The position numbers and the translations under genes were made by a program. The notes below the pieces were generated by a model that saw nothing but the letters and a program-made list of their open reading frames with translations, was not told the origin of the DNA and made no database searches. Below, one piece after another: positions 32,291 to 40,902 of a stretch of 64,000 nucleotides of DNA. Location: positions 3,874,501 to 3,938,500 of the forward strand of contig NZ_CP009286.1 of assembly GCF_000758685.1 (NCBI RefSeq). The letters are read 5' to 3'. Numbering within the stretch: the stretch's first letter is position 1; the number at the start of each line of letters is the position of its first letter. The DNA is from Paenibacillus stellifer (GTDB taxonomy: Bacteria > Bacillota > Bacilli > Paenibacillales > Paenibacillaceae).

Positions 32291-33089
32291 ACTCATCTTC
32301 TCCTTTGAAAATATTATTGAGAATTATTGAGTACTCACTTAGTTGTGAGTCTGATGCGTTAGGCTTGAGTACTTCAAACAATGCCACCGATTTTTTGAAA
32401 TAGCTATCATTATTTTTTTTATCAGCCTGAATCATAGTATGTAGTATTAAATCCACAGCTTCATTACATATACCGTTTGTGTATTTGTAGCAAGCTAATA
32501 AATAATAAAGCGACAAATATTTTGCAGAGATAACTTGTTCTTCATAGTGGCTCGGATCTTTAATGTGACGCATTAGAGAAGCAAGTTCCTCGTCTACAGA
32601 ATATGAAAAAGCAAGTGATGATTCAAGGATTGTGTTGAGTCCCGATAAGATTTGATCAGGATTTTCTTCAAGGAATGTAACATAATCCTTCAGTTTATTT
32701 TTGTTTCCGTTCAAAATTTCTAGTGTTAAAGTATTGGCTACTGCGAAAGATCTAAAATCATATATGATCTTTTTGCATTCCTCAGTTTCGTCATCTAGCC
32801 ACTCCAGATTTGAATAATGAGCTATGCATTCAAAAGAGTTTGGGTATTTTTCGACTTTTTGAAATGCCAATCCTTTCATTAGATAACTATAGCCAAAATA
32901 ATAGGCTATATGTCTATCCAGTTTTACAAGATGTTTTGTCTCAGTAAGAAGAATTTTATTTGCGGCATTAAGTAATTTGTTGGATAAAGTTAGTACTTTC
33001 TCCCAATTATCAAAAGCATAGGCCATTTTGATCATTTTTGCAAGGGTATCAATCTCTTCTGGTTCATTTAATATTATAGTTCCATCCAA
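32241..33089 (-). CDS. TPR-type peptide-responsive regulator (RRNPP/Rap-like)
   Basis: A 282-residue, largely helical, AT-rich-coded protein that looks like a row of TPR-type helix pairs (for example IDTLAKMIKMAYAFDNWEKV and YYLLACYKYTNGICNEAVDL). No DNA-binding HTH is visible at its N-terminus, so it resembles Rap-type more than PlcR/AimR-type regulators. The open frame runs to 33161, but a sigma-A promoter overlaps that part; AAGGAG lies 9 bases before TTG at 33089, which I take as the start. Its last codons overlap the exported-peptide gene. An XRE repressor gene lies upstream on the same strand and may be its partner or target. Confidence 0.7.
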   Translation of the reverse strand: MDGTIILNEPEEIDTLAKMIKMAYAFDNWEKVLTLSNKLLNAANKILLTETKHLVKLDRHIAYYFGYSYLMKGLAFQKVEKYPNSFECIAHYSNLEWLDDETEECKKIIYDFRSFAVANTLTLEILNGNKNKLKDYVTFLEENPDQILSGLNTILESSLAFSYSVDEELASLMRHIKDPSHYEEQVISAKYLSLYYLLACYKYTNGICNEAVDLILHTMIQADKKNNDSYFKKSVALFEVLKPNASDSQLSEYSIILNNIFKGEDEYEKSTYSRSHFIKSTK

Positions 33090-33126
33090 ATGTAACCACT
33101 CCTTAAATACCATATATTTGCAATAT

Positions 33127-33155
33127 ATTATATGGAATAATTTACAAGTGGTCAA
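33127..33155 (-). promoter_or_regulatory. Sigma-A promoter of the TPR regulator gene
   Basis: TTGACC (33150-33155) and TATAAT (33127-33132) with a 17-base spacer on the minus strand. Transcription would begin near 33120, just before the proposed TTG start. Confidence 0.85.
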
Positions 33156-33334
33156 TATCAATTCTCTTGTAACTCATTTATTTAAATGAATTGTCGAGAA
33201 TTAGTATTTCTGTAGTCCAGTCCCAATGACGTTTTCAACATACTTGAATCAGAATTTAGTTCTCTGATTATTGAGCCACTGTTGTACTCACTTCTTGATA
33301 AAAAATGACTACACCAAATCACGGCATAGTCATT

Positions 33335-33592
33335 TTATTTACTTTCATCAATTTTTTCCTCCACAAGCTCCACCAACTCCGATGCCTTCATGTTCAAAGC
33401 TTTAGCAAGAGCAAGCAAAGAATTTTGAGTTGGCTGGTGCACGCCACGTTCCAGCATGGATATGTAAGTACGGTCAAGGTTACTTTGGAAGGCCAGTTTT
33501 TCCTGGCTCATCTTTTGCTTCTTCCGGATTGTTCTAAGCACTTCTCCAAATACTTCTTCCGATTTCAAGGATATACCTCTTTTTAGTTTCAT
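33335..33592 (-). CDS. XRE-family HTH regulator
   Basis: An 85-residue Cro/CI-type DNA-binding protein consisting almost only of the HTH domain: LRTIRKKQKMSQEKLAFQSNLDRTYISMLERG, then NSLLALAKALNM. Such small repressors are common in prophages and peptide-signalling loci. It lies about 170 bases before the promoter of the TPR regulator gene on the same strand, and the three genes (XRE, TPR, peptide) look like one functional unit, as in RRNPP loci where the TPR protein modulates a separate DNA-binding protein. That link is inference. Confidence 0.88.
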   Translation of the reverse strand: MKLKRGISLKSEEVFGEVLRTIRKKQKMSQEKLAFQSNLDRTYISMLERGVHQPTQNSLLALAKALNMKASELVELVEEKIDESK

Positions 33593-33651
33593 TATCTAGT
33601 TGTCCCACTAACCAAATCCACGTAGTATACTCTACAAAAAGGTATAAACAG

Positions 33652-33945
33652 CTGTATCATGGCAGTTTACATCCCGATGAGCAAGCCATCTCAAATGACC
33701 CGCAATATGAGCAGTTAATCCAAAAAACATCTGAAACTATAAAGGTTTGGAAAGAACGACTTACTGAAGAAGAGTTCCGCGAGCTTGAAAAGTTACTGGA
33801 CTTATATGGTCAAACTCATGACATGGAATTAGCCTCAATCTTCACCTACGGCTTTCGCCTCGGGGCGGGCATTATGGTCGAGGTCTTAACTGGGCAAGAG
33901 GAATTGGCGCACAAGATAAGTGCTTTTCCTGATAAAACTCAGTGA
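33652..33945 (+). pseudogene. DUF6809-like protein fragment without a start
   Basis: The frame reads LYHGSLHPDEQ, then ERLTEEEFRELEKLLDLYG and FTYGFRLGAGIMVEVL, the pattern of small DUF6809-type proteins common in Bacillota mobile regions. No ATG, GTG or TTG lies in frame upstream, so the N-terminus has been lost. It may be a remnant of an integrated element. Confidence 0.55.
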
Positions 33946-34011
33946 ACGAAGGGGCGACCCAGTGTGCTATAAGCGCCACAACTATAAATTACATTTTTTA
34001 ATCCAAAACAA

Positions 34012-34035
34012 AAAACCTTGATTTCTCAAGGTTTT
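34012..34035 (-). terminator. Terminator downstream of the degenerate tRNA
   Basis: CCTTGA/TCAAGG hairpin extended by A/T pairs, followed by a T run on the minus strand. It begins ten bases after the tRNA-like sequence. Confidence 0.75.
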
Positions 34036-34044
34036 CACTGGTAC

Positions 34045-34126
34045 TGCCGAGGACCGGGATCGAACCCGTACGGTAGTCACCTAATGCAGGATTTGAACTC
34101 CTATGTCTCTGCTAACTCCACCCAGC
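34045..34126 (-). pseudogene. Degenerate tRNA-Leu-like gene, anticodon UCA
   Basis: The 3' half (T arm, acceptor strand ending CCTCGGCA) matches the intact tRNA-Leu at 41923-42008 almost exactly. The D arm lacks about three bases, the variable arm no longer pairs, and the acceptor stem has two wobble pairs and one mismatch. The anticodon loop is GTTCAAA, so the anticodon would be UCA, complementary to UGA, instead of UAA. Most likely a decayed tRNA-Leu copy, possibly left by an integrated element; a functional UGA-reading tRNA is unlikely but not excluded, since its terminator is intact. Confidence 0.7.
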
Positions 34127-34160
34127 CTTTGTAATAAGTCCACAACTCCTACACCCTATG

Positions 34161-36410
34161 CTACTTCCTCCGCCCCTCAATAACCGGATGCACCTTCCCC
34201 GACAGCGGCTCCGCAAACTTCACCCCTTCAAAAGCCCGCCGCTCGTCCTGCTGCCGCTTCAACCGCTCCGAAGAAGGCAAGCTCTTCAGCTTCTGCACGA
34301 TCGAACCCGATCCATCCGTCAGCTCTGCCGTCAGCTCAAGCTCTGTCCGGGTAATCGACAGTTTGGAGCCTGCTGTTACGTTAAGACGCAGCACCTCAAA
34401 AGGTGCGATATCGATAACTGCCGAGAGGTCGATGCCATTGAATGAGTAGGTGTAGGTCTGCGCTTCCTGACCGGGCTCATAGACGAAGCCGATGCTTCCA
34501 TCGCCCACCTTGACCAGTGTCTGCAAGCCTTCGATTTCGCGGGGAAGCCGGGGCGCCAGCGCCAGGGTGCGGTTGATCATGTCCGGCCGGATTCCGAGAA
34601 AATATTGATACCATACCCGCAGCTGCTCGGCATTGGACCAGGCCTGAAGGTACGCGCCCGTCAGCTTGGCCCAGCTCTGTCCTTCGCGCGGGTAAGCGTC
34701 CATATTCTCGCACAGGCCTCCGACCACGCCCAGGTTCAGCGCTTGATTGTTCATATTTTTGAACAATTCGTATGCCGTTTCCTCCTGCCCGGCTTCGATC
34801 ATCCGCTGCATCGCGATGCCGTTCAGCCAGAGCCAGACCGCGCCGTTGTGGTAGGCTTCATCCTTGTGATATTCCTCGGTCAAATGGTACGGATGGAAGA
34901 AAGGATGATGCCGGTCGAGGGAAGCCGTCCCCCACGGATAGACCAGCTCCTCCCAGGCCGTCCGGACGGAACGGTCGATGAAATCACGGTCCCCGATCAT
35001 ATCGAGTGCGAACAGCTGGTTGGGACGAATCGAGAATTCCGGCTGATCGTCCTTGTCGAGGCGGTCGGCCAGATAGTCATGCTCCACAGCCCGATAGTCC
35101 TGTTCAAAATGCTGCTTCAGCCTGTCGGCAATGCCGCTCCACCGGGACGCGGACTCCGAATCGTTCATGTACTCAGCAAAGTAGACTCCCGCCAGCAATT
35201 GGTGATACCACAGCGCCTGAATGTCATTTGCCCGGGTATCGCGGGGCGAGTAGGATTTCAGTTCGGAATCACGGGCGTCCATCCAGGTCTCGTTGTCGTC
35301 ATGAAGCAGATAGCCCTTGTCGTCCGTCCAGTTCCGAATCGAACCCTCAATGCTATTCATCACTGCAGGATACAGCTCGGGGATAACGGCTGTGTCGCCC
35401 GAATATTTGACGTAATCCTGAAGCTGGATAATAAAGCGCGGTGTCCCGTCGGTCGTATGGTAATCGATATTTTCCGGCGCGAGAATATTCGGAACTCTGC
35501 CGAAGTAGCGGGAGGTCTCGTCGGTATTCTGGTATTTGGCAAAAGACAGCAAAATATTGCGGGCCGTCTCGAACTGCCCCGTTACCAGCACCGCTCCCGG
35601 AAGGGAGATGAACTGGTCCCGGCCCCAATATTCATTAAACCAGGGAAGCCCCGCATAGATTCCGTCACCCTGCTGGCGGGTCACCAATTGATCCATTGTA
35701 ATATGCAGCCAGTTCAGGGCCAGGGCAAACGAATCTCCACCGCCTTCCAGATAGGCATTTTCGCTCAAAAAGGTTGCCATGCGCCGCACCCGTTCTTTTT
35801 TCAAAACATCACCGGTTCTCCGTATTTCCTGGATCAGCCCTGCCGCTTCCTCTGCGGTCTTGGCCGCCGCGATATAGAAACCTCCCGCCGCTCCGCCGGA
35901 GCTCACGATTTCCTCCTGGACATCCACCGGCAGACCGCTTGCCGAACCGACAGCAATGACCCAATCCCCTACCGCCGCTGTGAAAAAAGCAAGCCCGTCC
36001 TCTTCCTTCTTCAATCGGACCTTGTCGCCTTTAAGCCGAATCCCGATGCTATCCCGTGCGCCCTCAAGGCTGATCTCCAGAACGTTAACATAATCGAACA
36101 TCCACAGTTCCTCAGTCAAAGCTCCATGCTTGCGCTCCAGCTTGTAGGGATATACCCAAACCTCGGCCTGCCGATTGTCCAGCTTCAGCCCGTCCGCCCA
36201 CAGCTCATAGCCGCCGAAGATTTTGCGCTTGTACAGATTGAGGCCCTCGAACTCCGCGTGCTCCACATGATCATTGACATGAGATTGGGTATAGTAATAG
36301 GCCGCTTCCTTGTTGGTAAATGAAACGCCGCGATTGGCCTCGACCGGTACAAACCGCTTCATTTCGTCCAGGATGTGCCGGTTCAGTTGTTTATGTTCCG
36401 TATTCATCAT
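34161..36410 (-). CDS. Amylo-alpha-1,6-glucosidase-type glycosidase (glycogen-debranching C-terminal domain family)
   Basis: A 749-residue cytoplasmic glycosidase with an N-terminal beta-sandwich-like domain (to about residue 220) and an (alpha/alpha)6 barrel of the glycogen-debranching C-terminal type (GH133-like). Barrel blocks are GLPWFNEYWGRDQFISLPGAVL, DGTPRFIIQLQDYVKYSGD, the ETWMDARD segment with probable catalytic acids, IRPNQLFALDM and AYHNGAVWLWLNG. It has no signal peptide, suggesting intracellular alpha-glucan or oligosaccharide trimming. GGAGGG precedes the ATG. A palindromic cre/LacI-type operator about 100 bases upstream suggests carbon-source control. Confidence 0.87.
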   Translation of the reverse strand: MMNTEHKQLNRHILDEMKRFVPVEANRGVSFTNKEAAYYYTQSHVNDHVEHAEFEGLNLYKRKIFGGYELWADGLKLDNRQAEVWVYPYKLERKHGALTEELWMFDYVNVLEISLEGARDSIGIRLKGDKVRLKKEEDGLAFFTAAVGDWVIAVGSASGLPVDVQEEIVSSGGAAGGFYIAAAKTAEEAAGLIQEIRRTGDVLKKERVRRMATFLSENAYLEGGGDSFALALNWLHITMDQLVTRQQGDGIYAGLPWFNEYWGRDQFISLPGAVLVTGQFETARNILLSFAKYQNTDETSRYFGRVPNILAPENIDYHTTDGTPRFIIQLQDYVKYSGDTAVIPELYPAVMNSIEGSIRNWTDDKGYLLHDDNETWMDARDSELKSYSPRDTRANDIQALWYHQLLAGVYFAEYMNDSESASRWSGIADRLKQHFEQDYRAVEHDYLADRLDKDDQPEFSIRPNQLFALDMIGDRDFIDRSVRTAWEELVYPWGTASLDRHHPFFHPYHLTEEYHKDEAYHNGAVWLWLNGIAMQRMIEAGQEETAYELFKNMNNQALNLGVVGGLCENMDAYPREGQSWAKLTGAYLQAWSNAEQLRVWYQYFLGIRPDMINRTLALAPRLPREIEGLQTLVKVGDGSIGFVYEPGQEAQTYTYSFNGIDLSAVIDIAPFEVLRLNVTAGSKLSITRTELELTAELTDGSGSIVQKLKSLPSSERLKRQQDERRAFEGVKFAEPLSGKVHPVIEGRRK

Positions 36411-36505
36411 TTCCCTCCGTCAATTTTCGGATTTTGGCTAAGTTATCGCATCAGATCAGGGCAGACCAGATATGAGCAGATCACATTAGAATAGACCACA
36501 TTAGA

Positions 36506-36517
36506 GCAAACGTTTGC
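36506..36517. promoter_or_regulatory. cre / LacI-type operator
   Basis: The perfect 12-base palindrome GCAAACGTTTGC matches the core of catabolite-responsive elements recognised by CcpA or a LacI-family repressor. It lies 96 bases upstream of the debranching-type glycosidase start codon. Confidence 0.65.
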
Positions 36518-36651
36518 ACAAAAGAGAAAAAGATGCCCCGCCGCTTTTCCCGATAAAGGAACCTGCATGATGCCGCTTTCCTAAGCCATATCCCATTGTA
36601 GCAAAAGAATCGCAAACATGCAGTTACGAGAGGCGCATTCCGCAAAAATAA

Positions 36652-36680
36652 AACGTCTCTTCCGATTAACGGGAGACGTT
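36652..36680 (-). terminator. Terminator of the MarR gene
   Basis: AACGTCTC/GAGACGTT hairpin followed on the minus strand by TTTATTTTT, 19 bases after the MarR stop codon. Confidence 0.8.
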
Positions 36681-36698
36681 GGGAGCTTGGCTGATCAT

Positions 36699-37181
36699 CT
36701 AGTTGAAGCCGTTAAAATGCCGGAGCATCCGGATGAAATCCTGAAGCTCGGCATCGCTCCAGCTGGAGATTCGATCGAAAAAAGTAGATTCTTTTTCCTT
36801 GAGTGCCCCGATCATTCGCTGCTGCCCGGGCTCGGTAAGGGAAAGAACGACTCCCCTGCCATCGTCGGGAGATGCATCCTTTCTCACATAGCCCAGGGCC
36901 TCCAGCTGCTTGACGAGACGGCTGACCGCACTCCGGTCCATCGCGGTAGATTCCGCCAGTGCGGCGGCGCTTGTCGGCCCATACGAATACAGCCACCGGA
37001 CAATATGGAAGGCAGCGGCTTGTAAGGTAGAATCGAACCGCGCCGCAGCTCTGACATTGAGCGCATGCGAAGCGCTTAAGAGCGCGTTCAGCTGCTCGCC
37101 CAGCTTAATCTCCAGCTGTCCTCTCGGATCGTTGATCTCCGGCTGCTCTCCCGGATCGCTTGTGCTGTGATTATACTTCAT
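36699..37181 (-). CDS. MarR-family transcriptional regulator
   Basis: A 160-residue MarR-type winged-helix regulator. The DNA-binding core is TSAAALAESTAMDRSAVSRL, VKQLEALGYVRKDASPDDGR with the family D-x-R wing, then LSLTEPGQ. The frame is open further upstream, but that part covers the promoter/operator; the ATG at 37181 is chosen. It is divergent from an SDR gene, with palindromic repeats in the spacer, the usual arrangement where MarR represses itself and the divergent gene and is released by a small phenolic or reactive ligand. Confidence 0.88.
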   Translation of the reverse strand: MKYNHSTSDPGEQPEINDPRGQLEIKLGEQLNALLSASHALNVRAAARFDSTLQAAAFHIVRWLYSYGPTSAAALAESTAMDRSAVSRLVKQLEALGYVRKDASPDDGRGVVLSLTEPGQQRMIGALKEKESTFFDRISSWSDAELQDFIRMLRHFNGFN

Positions 37182-37226
37182 TGCATATTCAACCTTTCTC
37201 TTGATAATCATATCGCCACAATTTAG

Positions 37227-37268
37227 TTGACATATATCCATCATATCGATATAGTGGACATATATCAA
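37227..37268. promoter_or_regulatory. Palindromic MarR operator region
   Basis: TTGACATATATCC and GGACATATATCAA flank an inner ATATCGATAT palindrome, giving both direct and inverted repeats in the MarR/SDR divergent spacer. Confidence 0.65.
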
Positions 37269-37315
37269 TTACATTCATAGTATCACATTATTGTATCACA
37301 TAAAGGAGAATGAAA

Positions 37316-38197
37316 TTGCCTATTACATCTACCATTGTCATAACAGGAGCCACCAGCGGACTGGGTCAGCTTACTGCCATTGAACTCGCCAAGCGCGGGT
37401 ATAACCTCGTTCTGACCGCAAGAAGCAAAGAGCGCGCGAACGAAACCAGAACCAAGATAGTAGAGAGCGGTGCTCAGGTGAACGTCGATTTCTTTTTCGG
37501 AGATCTCTCCTTAATGAAGGATGTTAAACGGGTCGGTGTCGAAATCGCTGCCGCCTATCCCAGAATCGACGTGCTCGTCAATAATGCCGGAATCCATGCA
37601 TTTGAGTCCCGCGCCACCTCCGAAGGATTTCCCGAGATGATCGCGGTCAATTATTTGGCCCCGTGGCTGTTGACCCAAGCGCTGAAGCCATCCTTACAGA
37701 ACGCGGGCCAAGCCAGAGTGGTCAATGTCGCTTCCGAAGCGTCCCGCAACCATGGCACCCTGAAGCTTCCGGAGGATTTAACCGACACCGCACCCTTCAC
37801 TGCCCGTGGCTCATCCGCCATCTATGGCAAAACCAAGCTGCTCAATATCATGTTCACCGCTGAGCTCGCACGGCAATGGTCGGGAACCGGAATCAGCGTG
37901 AATGCGCTGAATCCCGGATTCAATGTGACCGGACTTGGACGCGAGCTTAAATTCGCTTCCGTTCTGGAACGAATTCTCAAGTTCCTTCATATCGGTGATC
38001 CGCGCAGAGGGACGGAGATTATCACCCGCTTAGCCGTGGAGCCGAAATATCAGCAGGAGACGGGAGGGTATTTTAACGTCGGAACAGGCAAGTCCCTCAC
38101 CCCTGTCTCTCCCGGCGGAGATCCCTCGATGCAGAAGAAGCTGTGGAAAGCGACGCAAGATTTGCTTGGACAAAAGGGCCCCTTCTCTTCATCATGA
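37316..38197 (+). CDS. Short-chain dehydrogenase/reductase (retinol-dehydrogenase-like), C-terminus altered
   Basis: An SDR of about 293 residues with IVITGATSGLGQLTAIELAKRGYN cofactor motif (split: ITGATSGLG, then ELAKRGYN), VLVNNAGI and active-site YGKTK near 185. LTARS after the second strand suggests NADP(H). AAGGAG lies only one base before ATG 37310 but 8 bases before TTG 37316, so TTG is preferred. The final residues QKGPFSSS arise where the coding sequence runs into an MFS transporter fragment in another frame, so the original C-terminus was probably lost; the catalytic part is intact. Likely target of the divergent MarR regulator. Confidence 0.83.
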   Translation: MPITSTIVITGATSGLGQLTAIELAKRGYNLVLTARSKERANETRTKIVESGAQVNVDFFFGDLSLMKDVKRVGVEIAAAYPRIDVLVNNAGIHAFESRATSEGFPEMIAVNYLAPWLLTQALKPSLQNAGQARVVNVASEASRNHGTLKLPEDLTDTAPFTARGSSAIYGKTKLLNIMFTAELARQWSGTGISVNALNPGFNVTGLGRELKFASVLERILKFLHIGDPRRGTEIITRLAVEPKYQQETGGYFNVGTGKSLTPVSPGGDPSMQKKLWKATQDLLGQKGPFSSS

Positions 38198-38560
38198 TTC
38201 TGGGTGCGTTTATTACAGTGCTGAATCAGACTATTATGAGCGTGGCGATTCCAGAGCTGATCTCGGCTTTTAACATTGCCGCAACAACTGCCCTATGGCT
38301 GACAACCGGCTACATGCTGGTCAATGGAGTCTTTATCCCCTTGACGGCCTATCTCATGCAGCGCTTTACGACCCGCGAGCTGTTTCTGTCGGCCATGCTT
38401 GCCTTTCTTGTGGGGTCCATTCTGTCGAGCGTCGCTCCGGGCTTTGAACTGCTGCTCATTGGACGCCTCGTCCAGGCAGCAGGTGCGGGAATTATCATGC
38501 CGCTGCTCATGAACGTTGTGCTCGCCATTTTTCCCAAGGAGAAACGCGGGGGAGCTATAA
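38170..38560 (+). pseudogene. MFS drug/proton antiporter (DHA2-type) fragment, truncated at both ends
   Basis: The frame reads KGPLLFIMILGAFITVLNQT, then SVAIPELISAF, TTGYMLVNGVFIPLTAYL, GRLVQAAGAGIIMPLLMNVV and FPKEKRG, the first four helices of a 14-helix EmrB/QacA-type transporter. It then changes abruptly to unrelated sequence next to the sfsA stop codon, and its own start has been fused into the SDR tail. About 70 percent of the gene is gone. An SDR-MFS operon under MarR control was probably the original state. Confidence 0.85.
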
Positions 38561-38567
38561 AGATCAC

Positions 38568-39137
38568 TCATCGTCCCCACAACGCAGACCCACCCTCCAA
38601 GAAGTTTGCTGTCGTATTCGTGTATCCTTGCAGGACGACTCCCTCCGGGCTTATATTGAAATTCACCTGCCAAATCTCGATCCCTTTCCGTATGCAGCGC
38701 TGTACCTCCTCTTTGACATAAGCGGTGTTAGAAGCATTCAAAGGGATTTTGTAGCTGGGACAGGAATAAATAAAGCAAGATAACAGAATGGCCCGTTGAT
38801 GCGTCTCCAAGCTGTCAGCGAGCTCATTGATATGCTTCACAAAACGTTCGGTTGAATGAAAAGGTGTCACTTTCTTTCTTTTGACATGAGCCGGATAGTC
38901 TACCATCAGATTCTGCAACGGCGTCTTCACTTCCAGATACGTATCCCCGACCAAAAAATCAAGCTTTGAATGACCAAGCCATTTCTCCCTATACTGGATG
39001 CCTGCTGTTAACATATAGGTCCCTCCGTTGTTGAGGACTGTAGATTCCGATAATCCTTTCCCATCATAAAACAACGCTGCTGACAGCGTTATGTCAGTAG
39101 CGTTCAGATGCTGTCCAAGACTGAAATCGGCTGGCAT
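38568..39137 (-). CDS. sfsA: SfsA-family nuclease-like protein
   Basis: A 189-residue relative of SfsA, a putative DNA/RNA nuclease once described as sugar-fermentation stimulation protein. The family core is SKLDFLVGDTYLEVKTPL near residues 57-74, containing the D-xx-V-x-E-V-K nuclease-like signature. The N-terminal OB-like region ends NNGGTYMLTAGIQYREKW. It is somewhat shorter and more divergent than typical SfsA. It converges on the truncated MFS gene, and the deletion that removed the MFS 3' part stops right at its stop codon. The ribosome binding site is weak. Confidence 0.75.
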   Translation of the reverse strand: MPADFSLGQHLNATDITLSAALFYDGKGLSESTVLNNGGTYMLTAGIQYREKWLGHSKLDFLVGDTYLEVKTPLQNLMVDYPAHVKRKKVTPFHSTERFVKHINELADSLETHQRAILLSCFIYSCPSYKIPLNASNTAYVKEEVQRCIRKGIEIWQVNFNISPEGVVLQGYTNTTANFLEGGSALWGR

Positions 39138-39239
39138 GCTGAAACCTATTTTTTTTATTGCTTGCAGATCCGCTTAGCCCGGACGGGCGGCGGCAATACG
39201 CTCATATGCTGAATGAATGGCAGGAGAGGAGCGAGTGCT

Positions 39240-39953
39240 TTGGGAAAAACAGCGAATACCGCTGGGGTTTCGATCATCGTGTGTACAAACCGTCCCCGAT
39301 TCTTCGCAAATATGATCTCCAATTACCGGACCCAGCAGATGAAGAGCAAAGAGCTGATTATCATTCTGATCAAAGACAGTATGAATCTGGAGCGCTATCG
39401 GAAGAAGGTCCGGGCCTATCGGGATATCTCAATCTATAAGGTGCCGGAGAAAATCTCGCTCGGCCAATGCCTGAACTGCGGTATTGCCAAAGCGCGGTAT
39501 CCGCTGATTGCCAAGTTCGACGATGATGACTATTACTCACCTTACTACTTGAAGGAACAGGTCAAAGAGCTGAACCGGACCAAAAGCGATATTATCGGCA
39601 AGCACGCCTGCCTGGTATACCTGGAATCGACCCGTCAGCTCATTATCCGGTCACCCAAGGAACAGCGTAAGCCGGTCATTTTTATACAAGGAGGAACGGT
39701 GTTATTCCGGAGACCGGTTGCGAAGCAGGTGCTATTCTCTGACCGTTCCGTAGGGGAGGATGTTGACTTTCTGCAAAGATGCAAAAAGAAGGGTTACCGC
39801 GCGTACGCTACCTCAGTGTATAACTATGTCTATATGCGTAGAAAAAATAAAGGCAGCCATACCTGGAAGGCCAAAGACAGCTTCTACCTAAAAGACAGCA
39901 TCCCGCTGGCTGTCACCGACAACTACCGCCGCATTGCCGACCGTAAGCTTTAG
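39240..39953 (+). CDS. Family 2 glycosyltransferase
   Basis: A GT-A fold glycosyltransferase of about 237 residues. It begins VSIIVCTNRPRFFANMISNY, has the D-x-D-type motif AKFDDDDYYSP near residue 92 and a GGTVLFRRPV and VGEDVDFLQRCKKKGY block carrying the acceptor-side acidic residues. The latter half is Lys/Arg-rich. An ATG at 39213 lacks a binding site, whereas GGAGAGGAG precedes TTG at 39240, so TTG is preferred. The role may be spore-coat or cell-surface glycosylation, as for similar single-gene transferases in Paenibacillus. A terminator follows at 40006. Confidence 0.83.
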   Translation: MGKTANTAGVSIIVCTNRPRFFANMISNYRTQQMKSKELIIILIKDSMNLERYRKKVRAYRDISIYKVPEKISLGQCLNCGIAKARYPLIAKFDDDDYYSPYYLKEQVKELNRTKSDIIGKHACLVYLESTRQLIIRSPKEQRKPVIFIQGGTVLFRRPVAKQVLFSDRSVGEDVDFLQRCKKKGYRAYATSVYNYVYMRRKNKGSHTWKAKDSFYLKDSIPLAVTDNYRRIADRKL

Positions 39954-40005
39954 CTGCACATATCGAGTAAGCGGCTTTCAATCTAAGCTGCCGTCGATCC
40001 TGTAT

Positions 40006-40053
40006 GAGGGTGTTCCAAAAGTCATCGTGATGACTGAGGAACCACCCTCTTTT
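40006..40053 (+). terminator. Terminator between glycosyltransferase and HAD genes
   Basis: GAGGGTGTTCC and GGAACCACCCTC pair around an inner GTCATC/GATGAC stem and are followed by TTTT. It could serve both convergent genes. Confidence 0.75.
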
Positions 40054-40078
40054 CGTTGCGCAGCTTCATGTACTCAGC

Positions 40079-40723
40079 TCATCCAGCATGTGGCGCCCCT
40101 GTTTGATCTTCTATAATTGTTATAACGTCGTTCAACGTACTTGCATAATATTTAACGTCTTCTGAATGGGCACTATGTACGAGAATTGCAGGAATATTCA
40201 TCTTTTGGGCACCGAATACATCCGCTTCTAGGCTATCGCCTACCATCCACACTGATGATAAGTTGTTAAATGCAGAAAGTGCTATTTTGAATGCTTCTGG
40301 ATGAGGTTTTTTGTACCCAATCGCTGCAGAAGAAATGCAATTCCATATCAGTTGATTCAATCCAAGCTGCTCAACGATTTGTGGCAGTTCAGGCACATGA
40401 TTGGAAAGAATCACATGTTGATGAACTAACCTGGCTAATTCGCCGGATAATTCTTGGGAAACGCCAACCGCTCGATAAGCGTTAGCAATCACGCCTTCTA
40501 CTTGTAACCACCATGATTCTGGCGTTGATAAATGATGATGGGATTCATCCGATTTATGCCAAGGAAAACCCTTTTGAAGGTACGGCTTAATCTGTGAAAT
40601 GTTGATCTTATGATCAGGCACATACATATCCAGGACTTTCATTAAAGTGCCGCTCCATAGACCGGGTTTATAAGCAAGCGTGCCATCAAAATCCCATAAA
40701 ATAATTCGCGTTGGTTCTTCCAT
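40079..40723 (-). CDS. HAD-family hydrolase
   Basis: A 214-residue haloacid-dehalogenase-like phosphatase. Motif I is WDFDGTLAY at residues 10-18, motif II is the Ser in VILSNHVPEL near 100, motif III the Lys in GYKKPHPEAF near 136 and motif IV VWMVGDSLEADVFGA near 160. An alpha-helical cap lies between motifs I and II, as in phosphoglycolate-phosphatase-like enzymes. The substrate is unknown. AGGAGG precedes the ATG. It is divergent from the interrupted nucleotidyltransferase gene. Confidence 0.88.
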   Translation of the reverse strand: MEEPTRIILWDFDGTLAYKPGLWSGTLMKVLDMYVPDHKINISQIKPYLQKGFPWHKSDESHHHLSTPESWWLQVEGVIANAYRAVGVSQELSGELARLVHQHVILSNHVPELPQIVEQLGLNQLIWNCISSAAIGYKKPHPEAFKIALSAFNNLSSVWMVGDSLEADVFGAQKMNIPAILVHSAHSEDVKYYASTLNDVITIIEDQTGAPHAG

Positions 40724-40902
40724 AAAATGACCTCCTGAACATTAATATTTTCTACTTAAAATATAGCATTCCTAGAGGGATTTTTTGGTATCCAGCATAA
40801 GCCGCCTGTGTTATGATACCCTTAGTATAGTTAATATTTATATTACATAATAAACATATTTATTAACTATTCATCATTTTCACGATAGGAGGCTTAAACA
40901 TA

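Noticed and set aside
34045..34126. Selenocysteine tRNA
   Set aside because: Although the anticodon is UCA, the acceptor and T arms are those of tRNA-Leu and the D and variable arms are broken; no selenocysteine synthesis genes are in the window.
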